A stretch of 64,000 bases of DNA, from NCBI RefSeq assembly GCF_019578655.1, contig NC_063260.1:11162501-11226500 (forward strand), given 5' to 3'. Both the position numbers and the translations under genes were made by a program. The stretch is from Ricinus communis (Eukaryota > Streptophyta > Magnoliopsida > Malpighiales > Euphorbiaceae). The notes below the pieces were generated by a model. The model was not told the origin of the DNA and made no database searches. It saw only the letters and a program-made list of their open reading frames with translations. Below are positions 1 to 11,700 of this stretch, piece by piece (positions within the stretch are counted from its first letter, which is position 1; every line of letters begins with the position of its first letter).

Positions 1-2480
1 TAAACAATAAATAAATATGCAATGCAAATGCTTATGATCTAAAACTATATTCTAAAAATAGTATTTAATCTAGCCATTTACTTAGTAATCTCCTTGTTTT
101 ACTTTAAGCCTAGATCTAATGAATGGGATGGTGATGTGCCTTTTTCCATAAGTCACTCAAGCTAATGATGCAACCTAGGTTTCTTATACCAACATAGATT
201 AAAGTAAAGATGATGTTTCTAATACTTTTAAACTTAAAGATTTTCATAACAATTACTATTGCTAAATTAATATGATGGTTAACTAACAATAATAACTGAA
301 ACTAATAATGATATGAAGATAAATAAATCATTTATTAAATAAATAAATAACAAGGTTCATACAAAAGTAAAAAGACTAAACTAAACACTTATGAAAACTA
401 GTCTAACATATTTAACCCAATGATCATAGTATTAAATAGAAAGACATAAAAAGGTAAAAATTCCCTCTAGATCAAGAATTTCTTCAAGTAGGAAGAAGAT
501 TGGTCCTCAGTCTCCACTTCTTGAAAAGCTCCTTAGATCCTAAAAAGAGTAATGAAAACTAAAACTATATGTTTATGGAAAACTGTAGAGAATTATGGAG
601 AGAATAATGGTGGCAGGTGTAGATAGTATGTAGGAGAAAACTCCCCTCCTTCTTCCTTCTTCCTCCTCCTTCTTTTTTTCTTCTTTAGGGTTTTTCAGAG
701 ATTTATATAGAGGAGAGTCCTCCTTTAAATAAATCTTTCTAGAGATGAGTATATTAATATAAGTCTATCTAATAAATAAGACTTTAAGTATCTTAATCTC
801 CACCAAATACTATCTCATAAATAACTCATAATATAAATCCTAATAATTATACAAAATGACTAAAATATCCCTTGGGCCTTATAATTAGCAGTCTATGCGT
901 CTTAATCTTGGTTCTTGACACGAATATGTCCCATTAAGCTTCTTTTAGCTCCATATTTTCCTCTTTTTGCTAATATTCCTGAAAATAGACAATTAAGCTT
1001 AAGTGAGGCAAAACCACATATTTTCACCATTTTATATATAGAAATATATCATTAAAATTTTAAAATACCTTTAAATATCTATACATAATTTGGACCGATC
1101 AAATGAGATATTATAATCATGAAAGATATACAATTATAAAGCTATTTATTTTTTAATTTTATTTATACAAATATGTAATAATAATTGAATTTAGAATTAG
1201 TGACCAAGCATTCATTGAATTGTGTACTGCGTAATTACTATATAATTTTAATTATAAATAACAATATAAAATATAAAAAAATTAATTGAATTTATATTCC
1301 TTATAATTATTTACACATATTACTTTTTTTATATAAACTCTTTCTCTCTCTTTATATATATATATAAATAAATATTTATTATTCATTAATTTTTTATTAA
1401 AATTCTTTACACATATTAAAATGTTTGTTAATTAGTTTTTGCTCTTTTTTTAAAGACTTGGTTCATTCATGTACAAACAAGAAGCAAAACCATTAATCCT
1501 TTTTCTCATCTCTACTCAATTCTATATTAGATTCAACGTTCACCTTCTGATATTCTTCAGTAGAAACATATCTTTGTGTTTCTTTTTTCTTTAGATTGCA
1601 AATCGGCATTGCTTACCTTTTGCTTAGGTGATTATTAAAGCGTTTTCTTTGAATAGTAACTGTAACTGAAGAGGAGGAAGAAGAGAACAAGGCCTGTACA
1701 AATATAAAACACAAATCTATTACTGCTACTGCTGGCATCTTCGAACAAAAACTCATACGGTGAGCAAATATAGTTTGATAAGTTAAAACCTTATAGTTTT
1801 GTATGACATTTGATGGGCGAGAAGATGATTATGATAAAAGAAATTAAAATACAAGAACTTAAAAAACAGACTGACAAGAGCCAGAAAAGGAAAGTTTGAA
1901 ATAGAAAAAGATAATCTGAAATTCAAGCATGGATCTTTTAACAAAAGATATCAAAAATTAAAAACAAAGAGTATTAGGGTAAGTTAAGATGTACAGTTAT
2001 TGTTTAGCTATTTTGTAAATGGTGTCCCGCACTCTTCTAAATAGAGTTAATGGACTAAAATTGACTGGTTGGATGTTAAAATCTCCAGAAAGGCCAAATG
2101 GATGAATCTGATTGTGGGAGTCAAATTGGACACGATTCCGTTGGATTTTAGCCCAAAAGTAGAGTGTTTCTTTTCCCAAGGACTTCGCTGTTATTTAAAT
2201 CGAGGGACCAAGAGTGGAATTTAACCCAAAAGTAAAGTGTATCTTTTCCCACTTTTCACGAGCGAAAAACGACATCGTTTAATTCGAACTCATAACTATC
2301 TCACAGTAGGAACCCACCAAGAAAAGATCTTTTCCTCTCGGCAAAAGAAAAGTCTTGTACTGCCTTTGGAAAAGAAAAAGAAAGCCAATGCAATCCCTAC
2401 AACTCATCATATTCCCTTTTTACCCTCCAATTTGATTTTTTTTTCTTCTGCAACTTCCAATGACTTTTGGGTTCTTTCTG
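1..2480. other. Upstream region without a recognised gene
   Basis: AT-rich, with stops in all frames and no protein family that I recognise. It holds a pyrimidine-rich tract near 640-690 and short AT runs near 1356-1370. A pair of about 29-bp direct repeats (2150-2178 and 2223-2251) lies in the presumed HSFA8 promoter. The last few hundred bases are probably promoter and 5' UTR of the gene that starts at 2541. Confidence 0.5.
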
Positions 2481-2540
2481 ATTCAAAAAGAAGAAAATAT
2501 CTCCGATTTTACGAGTTCTGCAAGCAATTTCTTTTAACCA

Positions 2541-4935
2541 ATGGTGAAATCAGGAGAAGATGGCTCTTTATCATCAGTGGCTCCTTTTCTCAAGAAATGT
2601 TATGAAATGGTGGATGATGACTCTACAAACTCCATCATTTCTTGGAGCCAAGATAATGATAACTTTATTATATGGGACATGACTCAATTTTCTATTCAAT
2701 TGCTTCCTAAGTACTTCAAGCACAACAATTTCTCAAGTTTCATAAGGCAGCTCAATATCTATGTGAGTTATTTATTTATTTTTTTCATTTTCTCTTATGT
2801 CTTTCTTTAATGGGTTTATTTCATTTTCATGAATTTTTAATTTATTTTTTGTGTTTTCTTGGTTTCTGGCCTGGTGTTTTTGTCTGTTTGATTCTTGGGT
2901 TTCTGATTATTTTTGTTTTTAAATTTCTAAGTGGGTGTACAAGATTTCTTGAAAATGTCAAAATGGAAATCGGACTTTTACATATTTAAACTCAAGAAAA
3001 TTTGGTATTGCGTTAATATTGTATCAGTTTTTGTGGCTTCATAAGTTTGTCTACTCTTAGAGTAGCTTAAATTCTTGGGTGTTGGTGCGAGGTATCAATT
3101 TTTGCCTTAGGTCTATTATCAAATTGAATATATTTTCTAATAAGAATTCCGATATGAAATGTGTACTAGTGGCTTGCCTAGCTTTTCTTTTGGTTTTGGT
3201 ATATAAGTATTGATCTTATCTCCATCAAAGAATTTTGTTATGAAATTATTTTATCTGGAGTGCTGATTACAGACTAATGAGTGAGATTTTCTCGTATAGA
3301 AATGGTGGTTTGAGAAGCTTCTCTTCCATGTAAATGGAACCCAATATGTAAATTATGCTCATATTCGTGCTCTTTAAGAGATATGTTAAGAACTTATGCA
3401 TGGCTTTCAACAACTGGTATTGCTATTAGAAGTAGAGTATTGATAGACATTCTCTTGTAATTCTTGTTTAACTAACTGGTTGGATCTTGGATTGAATAGC
3501 TTAGTTAACAAATTTTTATCAAGGGCCTTATTTAGCGCATAGGATCATCTTTGTGAAGCATTTTCCTTTAATGCTGTGGAAGGAAACAGAGGGCCTTAAA
3601 CATTTACTTGGGTTATTTTTCTAGTAAATTATGGTAGTGTGGTTTCTGCCACTTCTTTCCATATTGTCATTAAATCCTCCGTGTAATATATTGTACTTTC
3701 TAGTCTTCACCTAAACATATGATAATATTGGTATTTTTTGTTGATATCTGTCTGAATTCTTAGAGTGGCCAATTCCATGACAGCCTTTCAAACTGGGAGT
3801 GAATACAGTGATTTGAATGTTATATATGTCCTTTTGTTCTTTTGATCTTAATATGTTGCTGTGTGTGATTCCATAAGTTGAATTAACATTTTTGTATGAA
3901 GATATACTAACCATAAATATTTTTCAGGGATTCAGGAAAACCGATACAGACCGTTGGGAATTTGCAAATGATGGATTTATCAGAGGCAAAAAACATTTGT
4001 TAAAGAATATCTGCAGAAGGAAAAATTCTCAGGGCGCAGACAATCGAAAATCATTGCAGCAGCAGGACAACGCAGTTGAGTCCTGTGACAAAATTGGAAA
4101 TGAGGGCCTGTGGAAGGAAATTGAGAATCTGAAGACCAGCAAAAATGCACTAATGCAGGAGTTAATTAAGCTTAGGCAACATCAGGAAAATACAGACAAT
4201 AAATTGGTCCTCTTGAGAGATCGTTTTCAAGGAATGGAAAAAAATCAGCAGCAGATGCTTTCATTCTTAGTCATGGTCATGCAAAGCCCAGGATTTCTGG
4301 CTCAGCTGCTTCACCCAAAAGAAAATAATTGGCGGATGGCTGAACCAGGAAGCATAGTAGAACAGGGTGCAGATGAAGAACAATGGGCTTCTGGTAGGAT
4401 GATAGTAAAGTACCAGCCTCCAATTGATGAGATGCTTACACCTATGGAAGTAAATTACCAGCCTCCGATAGAAGAGATGCCTGCATCTATGGTTTCAGAA
4501 AACCCACAAGAATCTAACCCTTTTCCTGATGGGATAAAAGATTCTTTCCTGAGTCCTGATTTTATGAAATTACTTATGGATGAGAATTTGTCTTCTTTTG
4601 AAACGCTTGCCCCATTTATTCTACCAGAATTTCCAGATGATGGTGCATGGGAACAACTGCTTTTAGCCAGTTCTTTCTCACAGAATGTTGAAGAATCCAA
4701 ACGAGATGCGGATGCTGAAAATGAAATTGGGATAGCAGCTTCTGGAAACCAGGTTGACCAATTGGATGAATCTGAAAATTTTGGATTTTTAGTGGAAGAT
4801 ATAGAAAAGTACCAGAGCTTGGAGAGCAAATCAATGGATTATGAAAATCATTCAGGGAAGTCTCAGAACTTGGAAATTGTAACCAAGAAGATGGCTCTTT
4901 TGACATCAGAAATTAACCAAAAGAATAGTCTGTAG
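2541..4935 (+). CDS. HSFA8: Heat stress transcription factor, class A8 type
   Basis: Exons 2541-2762 and 3928-4935; the 1165-nt intron has donor GTGAGT and acceptor TTTTCAG and splits the DNA-binding domain right after LNIY, the conserved HSF intron site. The protein is about 409 residues. Residues about 13-107 form the winged-helix HSF domain ([11 protein letters not shown], then [16 protein letters not shown]). A heptad-repeat oligomerisation region ([10 protein letters not shown] to [16 protein letters not shown]) carries the class A spacing. An aromatic/acidic activation motif, [11 protein letters not shown], lies near residue 313. Family role: nuclear activator binding heat shock elements; the A8 member is linked to redox-dependent nuclear entry. 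A YQPPIxEM motif is duplicated at 4412-4475. The start MVKS and the order of motifs match A8 best. Other class A members are less likely. Confidence 0.93.
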
Positions 4936-5323
4936 TAGAAAAGCACATTAAAAAGTATTATTTATGCTCATCTGTTCCTGCACAGACCAATCATTTGTAA
5001 ACAATGTAAGTAGGTTCTCTTCTCTCTCTTCTTGTTTCTCCAACATATTGAAAGCATAATAGGAAGTCTAAAATATTTATGATGGAGTGATCTTATATAT
5101 TTGTTACCTCTGTGAACATGGAAGTAGCTTAGCTTAAGTTTCAATTTCTGGATGCTGATCTTTTGTTTATTTCTGTTCCAGTGACTAGATTTTTGGTGGG
5201 GCAGCATGATGTTTCTGGACATTGTTTTATTTTGTCCCATGAGAATGGAATTATTTGCGGTGAACATACTCTGCTTAATACATAGTGTAATTAATATAAA
5301 GTCTTGAAAGGGTTACCTACACT

Positions 5324-5363
<40 letters not shown>

Positions 5364-7064
5364 CTGTGCAAGCACGTGACATGAATATGCAGTCCTGTTT
5401 GCAGATTCTATTTATGAAAGTTTTAGATAATTTTTAGAAAAAGTATTATCAGCTTAAAATTTTTATAATTGTCTGTTTTTTCTATTAATTATATATTCTT
5501 GCATTTTTAAGTTTTAATTTTAATCATCATATTTTTCTTTTAGCTTGATGTATTCTGAAAAAAGATTTGGCACTCCGATTGATCAAGTTTTTAAATTCGC
5601 CCTGAATTTATGCATGTTTCCAAAGAACATAAAAGTTCGAGCTTCACAGGGCTAAAGGTCAAGCTGGAGCTCGTTCCCAACATAGCTGCCATACAGCTCA
5701 GGCATGGGCCATTAAGCCTACAGCCCAAATGAACAATAATAGCATTACATAATAAATTAGCTTCAAAGATATATAAAACTAGAATTAAATTGTAGAAAAT
5801 GAACATTACATAGATACAACATATTTTCTTAAAGCAATCTATATTTTTTGCATGTTTTAATGATTTTGTCTGATTCTCTAAATCTTTTGCAAATTTAGTT
5901 AAAACCGAAAACGTTTTGGTAATTATATCCAATGGCCCACGTTAATTAGAATTTGTGGAACGTGATAAATATACATGACAAATTCATATGACGTGGTAAA
6001 TACACATAGTAAAAACTATTAACCTAATGATTAAATAAGAATTTGCATGTTTTTTTGCTCAATCCTTTTAAGTATTGATTTAAGGAATTTCTTTTAAAGT
6101 AATTAAAGAGTATTATAGAGTAAATATAAATGACAAAATTTAAAGGTTAATTTAAAAAAAAAAAAAACATAAAAAGATAAACATTTAGATATTTAAATGC
6201 TCATCATATAAATAAAGTAAAACTAATGGACTAATTGCCATCAATTGACGTTTATTACCTTTTCCATTTTTCCCATGAAGAGAACATAAAAGTATTTAAA
6301 CTCACTAGAAGGAGCAGTCACAAAATAATTAGATTTTTCTTCTTGTGCTTTCACTGTTAGAAAATGGTTTTTTTTTTTTTTTTTTTATCATCCTTCATTA
6401 TCTGAATATTTTCTTTGATTCTATTTCTTTTCCCATTTCTTCTAGTTTGATCTTAATTTGTGTTTGTCCGGATATTAAAAAAAAATAAAAGAGAGTGGTC
6501 ATAATGGCAATGATACTTCCATTTATATCTAATATAAAAGAAAGCAATAAGTATTAACTGAATCTGAATTCATAAATTCTTATCATTTGAAGTCGATCTA
6601 TTAGATTCCTATTGTTTTAGCTTTTAGTTTTGTGTATCGAGTTTTGTATTTTTCTTTCAATTTTGACTAAATTTATTAAAATAAAAAAGAATGAATAAAA
6701 CTGTCAAAATATGCAAAGAACATTTTTAAGTCACTACGCCTATAATATAATGAATACATTCGAGCTAGGATACAACAAAGTGGGTGGGTTATTTTTGTTA
6801 GCTTAGATGAGCAAATTTTCTTCAATATGAGCATTTAGCCATTTACGATAATACACAACGCACAAGTGAATTATGTTCAGAAAGAAGGGAAACTTAGACA
6901 TAGATGTTGGGCCGCATGATGTATATGAAAACCCATTAAGAACAGTATGATCGCAAAAATACGAAATCAAAATTCAAAGTAAATATGATTAAAAAGGACA
7001 TATCCAAAATCAGAATGATCTGAACAGCTGAGAATCAAGGCAGTCGAAATTTGAGTACATAAAT
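4936..7064. other. Intergenic: HSFA8 3' end and AT-rich spacer
   Basis: The first few hundred bases are presumably the HSFA8 3' UTR. A (CT)n microsatellite lies at about 5324-5360 and an A run at about 6155-6167. The rest is AT-rich spacer, and the last part should be 3' UTR of the minus-strand VIT gene. I recognise no other gene here. Confidence 0.5.
5324..5360. repeat. (CT)n microsatellite
   Basis: An almost uninterrupted CT dinucleotide run, visible directly, about 390 bases after the HSFA8 stop. It may lie within or just past the 3' UTR. Confidence 0.95.
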
Positions 7065-8544
7065 TTATGCTTGGACAACCTTAGCCATGCCAAATGCAGC
7101 AGCAGATGCAATGGCTCCAATAAGGCAAGTTTGGAAGGCATTCCTGAAGGGTTTATTACCTGTGAAGTGTCCCTTAGCATAGCCAAAAATGAGCAATGCG
7201 ATTAAGGTTAAGATGACTGATGCAACCACAGCATCTTGAGCTCTTGGAATAAACATGTAAGGAATGAGGGGTACTATGCCACCCAAAATATAAGCAATGG
7301 CAATAGTAAATGCACTCTGTAGTGCTCTTCTTGGGTCTGGCTTCTCCAATCCCAGTTCAAACCTGCATCAATATAAGATAGCTAGCCTTCGTTAACTTGA
7401 CTGCCAGTTTGCCACTTTACTTTTGGCTTTGGAGATTAATGCCAAATTTTAGTAGGCTCCATGGGTCCTATTTTGCTTTCTATAGCTTGAACAAATTATC
7501 AGTCATGGAGAATCATCTTGAGCAAGGGTCTGTGTGGTATTATTGTTGGAGCTATATACATGTTCTTAGATTTGTTAACTAGAGGCTATTCAAAAATATT
7601 TAAAAAAAAAATTAAATTTGACAAAGTTGCAGATATAAACACTCCAAAACAGCTAAACAGTGCTTACTTTCAGTAAAGAATATTGGGGTATTACTAAAAA
7701 GACAACAGAAAAGAATGCTAGTTAGAGAAAAAGGCTGGTAAAGTTAGAGAACATGTGCCACTTGCACTTCTCCGCATTTGTGAAGAAAGTAAAAAAATAA
7801 ACTTTAAAATTGGTACGACTACTGCTACTAATCCGAGTAGTGGAGGTACTGCAGAAGTTGGAATTAGTAATAGTGAAATTAAGGCAAAAAAGAAAAAAGA
7901 AAAGAGAGAACATACTTCATCATGAAATCAAGCCAAGCTTGAGGTTGTTTCCTAAGAGCATTAACAACAGGTTGATATTCATGTGGCTCTATTCCGTACT
8001 GTGCTAATATCTCTGCCACCTCAGCTGCCTCTACATATTCCAATAATACTTCCTATCATTACTCAACTTTCCAAATTTCCGTAAATTAGATTTACTTTTT
8101 TTCTTTAAAAAACAAAGAGATAAGAAGACGAGAACCTGTATCAGGAACCGTCACGATCTCTTCTTGTTCTCTCTTTAGTTCCCTCGCGTAATGATCCGAT
8201 TCACTCTTCGCTGCTAAATACCTGTACGGATCAAATGTTAATTTTGAAAAACAAAAAAATGAAAAACGAGAAGTGAAGGAAAAAGTTAAAAAGTACCCTC
8301 CGAGTCCCATAGAGATAGCACCGGCGGCCACTTCGGCGACGCCGGCGGTGAGGACGATAGAAGAGGTAGCATTGGCGCCGGATAAACCGGCAGCGAGAGC
8401 GAAAGGGACGGTAAGACCGTCGGATACTCCGATAATAATATCGCGAACAATTTCACCGGCGGTGAAGTGGCGTTCTTTGTGCTGATTGAGAAGAGATTGT
8501 TTCTCTGGTTCTAGGTTAACTTGGATATCACCAGTAGCTGCCAT
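7065..8544 (-). CDS. VIT1: Vacuolar iron transporter, VIT1 type (copy 1)
   Basis: Four exons on the minus strand: 8544-8297, 8221-8136, 8030-7916, 7362-7065, giving about 248 residues, the usual length for plant VIT1. The protein has the CCC1/VIT signature (EIVRDIIIGVSDGLTVPFAL, then AAGLSGANATSSIVL, AEVAAGAISMGLGGY), a glutamate-rich cytosolic segment (ELKREQEEIV, EAAEVAEIL) that in the family binds metal, and further membrane segments towards FGMAKVVQA. VIT1 moves ferrous iron (and manganese) into the vacuole, probably in exchange for protons. Start MAATG at 8544 was chosen because family members begin shortly before EPEKQ; an in-frame ATG at 8559 would add five residues. Intron 1 (8222-8296) is 75 nt and stop-free. 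It forms a duplicated pair with the gene at 13407-14534. Confidence 0.93.
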
Positions 8545-8559
8545 TTTTTTAACTATCAA

Positions 8560-9431
8560 GGATACTGGTCTAACAGAATTACGAAATAGGTGTTTTCTTT
8601 TGAGAGAATTATGAAAGAGTAAAAAATTGATGTTTGTGTTTGTATGTAAATAACTGAAAGGTTTTTGTTTTGTTTAGAGTGCCGTATTTTGTCTTTTTTT
8701 GGTGCATCTGATGTGAATCCCAGACTGAATTACTGTCCATTTTTATTTTTTGTTTTGGTTTTGAATTTTAAACATATTTTAGATTCTTATGTTTTTTTTG
8801 ACAACTCATATTCCAAATATATAATTACAAATACAATATTTCGACTTATTTTACGATTGATAATTAAATATTTAAAAATTATAATTTAATATATAAATCT
8901 AATAAATACTATATATATCATAAAAAGATATATTAATAATTAACATTATAGTTAAAATTATCATCGTCAATAATGATCGATTTTATTTTAGATGTTTATA
9001 ATGGATTAAAAAAAATAAGATTTTGTTCAAAATTAGATAAAAATTTCTTTAAAAAAATTAATAAAAATATAGTAAAAATAATGTATGGTTATGATAATAA
9101 GAGCGGGCGTATTAATTCATTAAAAAATAGATATTTTAAAAAAAATAACATTTTATTTTTTTAATTTATTAAGCATATAATTTATGTTTTTAAGATTATA
9201 AGTTTGTAATTTTTGTTGACTTACTATATACACTCAATTATAAATATTTATTAAATTCATATATCAAATTATAATTTTAAAATTTAAATATTTAATTTTC
9301 AAATTTTCAAATTTTAAAAATTTATATATTATTTTTATAATTATTCAGCCCATTTTATATGTATTTTTTGTTTTTCGAGTACGGGTTTAGGAGAATTCGC
9401 TTCAACTATTCATGTAAAATAAAAAAAAATT
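8560..9431. other. AT-rich spacer upstream of VIT copy 1
   Basis: The first about 200 bases are presumably promoter and 5' UTR of the minus-strand VIT gene. The rest is very AT-rich, and its short open frames look like chance products of A/T runs. I see no gene. Confidence 0.5.
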
Positions 9432-9803
9432 GGAGTTGAAGGGAAATATCCAAATACATGTCTTATTCTTTTCAATAATCCATATTTGTAGCAATGAAAT
9501 ACTATTCTTCCTCCCCAAAGCGATTAACGGTTGATTACAAATATTTATAATCTATATTCTCTATACTATAAAGGGCCTGAAATACCTTGCTTCCGTATCA
9601 TTGGAAAGTGCATTAACATAAATACGGCAGTAAGAAGAGGTAATACAAAAGTGTGTAAACTATAAAAACGAGTCAAAGTGGATTGTCCTACACTAGCACT
9701 TCCACGTAATAACTCTACCAAAGGCGATCCTATTACAGAAATAGCTTCTCGCACGCCTGTTACAATTTTTACTGCCCAATAACCAATTTGGTCCCAAGGT
9801 AAG
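9432..9803 (-). pseudogene. petB: Plastid DNA insertion: 3' part of petB and likely spacer
   Basis: On the minus strand, 9803-9566 encodes the C-terminal third of cytochrome b6 ([49 protein letters not shown], then RKQGISGPL and stop at 9566). This is a plastid gene of the cytochrome b6f complex, so here it is a nuclear copy of plastid DNA. Homology starts abruptly at about 9803, so it is a fragment with no promoter. Two residues differ from the family ([10 protein letters not shown] where GVPEAIPVIG is usual). The frame is intact, suggesting a fairly recent insertion. The stretch 9432-9565, past the stop, has the look of the petB-petD spacer; that part is inference. The codon at 9602-9604 is CCA (Pro). 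Confidence 0.88.
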
Positions 9804-9839
9804 GACAGGTTCAATATACTTAAATATTAATTTTTTAAT

Positions 9840-10130
9840 TTAATATATAAAATTATAATTCTTAAAAGTTTAACCACTTAATCATTAAATTTTAATAAGT
9901 TTACATACTATTTTTATAATTATCCCTATTCCAAAATATTATCAAGAAAACACATAGGCACAGCACTTAATTTCAGAGTTCTAACTAAATTCCTGATAAG
10001 CATTTTGCATTCTCATGTAAGTAGCCTTTGAATTTCTAGAAATTATACAACTAAACTGTTATCCCAACTCCACAGTTCTAACTGGAATAATATTCTATTA
10101 AAATAAAAATATTTAGCAAATTTTACAATT
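9840..10130. other. Spacer, nothing recognised
   Basis: AT-rich sequence between the plastid fragment and the repeats. No open frame or motif that I can support. Confidence 0.4.
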
Positions 10131-10142
10131 TATATCTATCTA

Positions 10143-10194
<52 letters not shown>

Positions 10195-10868
10195 AAACTT
10201 AAATTCTTTTGACATATGTATTTCATTTTAACACATATAATTTTTATTTTAATATGAGTATTATTTTTGACACATAAAATTTAAGTTTATATATAATTTT
10301 ATAATTTTTCTGTTAATTTATGATTAATAAGTTACATTCGTAATTAAATACTCATTCTCATCCTAACAAATAATATATTAATAATAAAATATTTTTCTAA
10401 TTAGATAATAATTAATTTTCTAAATAGATAATAATTAGTGTTCTAATTAGATAATAATTATTTTAAAAAATATTATACTAATTATATTTTAATATTTATA
10501 TTAACTAATAAATTAGTTTTTTAATTAGATAATAATTCTAATTATAGAAAATATATTGTTAAATTTTATATTCACTAATAAATTAATTTTTAATTATATA
10601 ATAATTTTTAATTCTAAAAAATGATAAAATCAGTTATATTGATAACTTATATAATATTAAAATTAATAAATAAATATTTTATAAATAAATTTTATATTAT
10701 TTCACTAATAAAATTTTAAATAAAATTAAGAATATTTAAAAGTAGTTAGTTTGCTATTATTTTTTAAGTATTATTAAATATTAAGAAATTTATTAAATTA
10801 TATCTATAAACTTGATTTTATAATAAAAATATAATAACGATCGTGCAACGCATGGATAAATTGCTAGT
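10131..10868 (+). mobile_element. AT-rich repeat, Helitron-like (copy A)
   Basis: A TA-rich start with a (TA)n run is followed by motifs around GACACATAAAATTTAAG and ending in CGTGCAACGCATGGATAAAT TGCTAGT. The end, an imperfect CGTGC/GCATG hairpin followed closely by CTAGT, resembles 3' ends of non-autonomous plant Helitrons (hairpin then CTRR). Much of the body can be read again, diverged, at 10869-11700 and in part at about 57100-57650. There is no coding capacity. Boundaries are estimates; the alternative is some other AT-rich non-coding repeat. Confidence 0.45.
10146..10192. repeat. (TA)n microsatellite
   Basis: Uninterrupted TA dinucleotides at the left end of the AT-rich repeat. Confidence 0.95.
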
Positions 10869-11700
10869 ATTTATTATTTTCTGAGACTTAAATTTTTTTT
10901 GACATATGTGCTTAATTTTTGACAAGTGAAATTTTTATTTTGACATATATATTTTTTTGACACATAAAATTCAAATTTATGTGTAATTTTATAATTTTTT
11001 TAATTAATTTATTAATTAATAAGTTATATTCCTAATTCTAGAAAAAAATGTCTTAAATTATATTTTTAATAATAAATTAATTTTCTAGTTATATAATAAA
11101 TTTTTAATCCTAAAAATAGCAATATCAATTCTATTATTAAATTATATAATATTAGAATTAATTACTAAATATATTTAAAATAATTTTTATACTATTAGAC
11201 TAATAAAATTTTATAATTTTAAAAAATAAAAATATTTAAAAATAATTATTTTACTATTTATTAAGTTTTAGTTTTCTTATTAGATAAATATATTACATCT
11301 ATCCTAAAAAATAACATATAAATTATATTTTAGTAATTATATTAACTAATAAATTAGTTTTGTAATTTGATAACAATAATATAGAAAAAACATCATAAAT
11401 TATATTTCTAATATTATATTTAATAATAAATTAGATTTTTAATTTTAAAAATAATAATATTGATTATATTGATATATTAACTTGTTTTATTAAATTTAAT
11501 TAATAAATAATATTTATATTATTGCATTAATAGAGTTTTAAAATTTAAAAAAAATTAAGGACATTTATACATAATTAGTTTTTTTTTATAATTTTTAAAT
11601 TTTTTATAACGTAATATTAAATATTAAAAATTTAATTAGATTATATTTACCAATTTAATTTTAACGGTAATGTAACGTATATATAAATAACTAATAAAAT
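10869..11700 (+). mobile_element. AT-rich repeat, diverged copy B
   Basis: Aligns by eye with copy A: both contain ACTTAAATT..TTTTGACATATGT, TTTTTGACACATAAAATT, and TTAATAAGTTA in the same order and spacing. It ends near GGTAATGTAACGTATATATA, the diverged counterpart of copy A's terminal hairpin region. It lies directly behind copy A, so the two form a tandem pair. Non-coding. Confidence 0.45.

Noticed and set aside
2237..2605. Open frame overlapping the HSFA8 start, a possible upstream ORF
   Set aside because: It begins with GTG, not ATG, and has no family similarity; the HSF frame is clearly the coding one.
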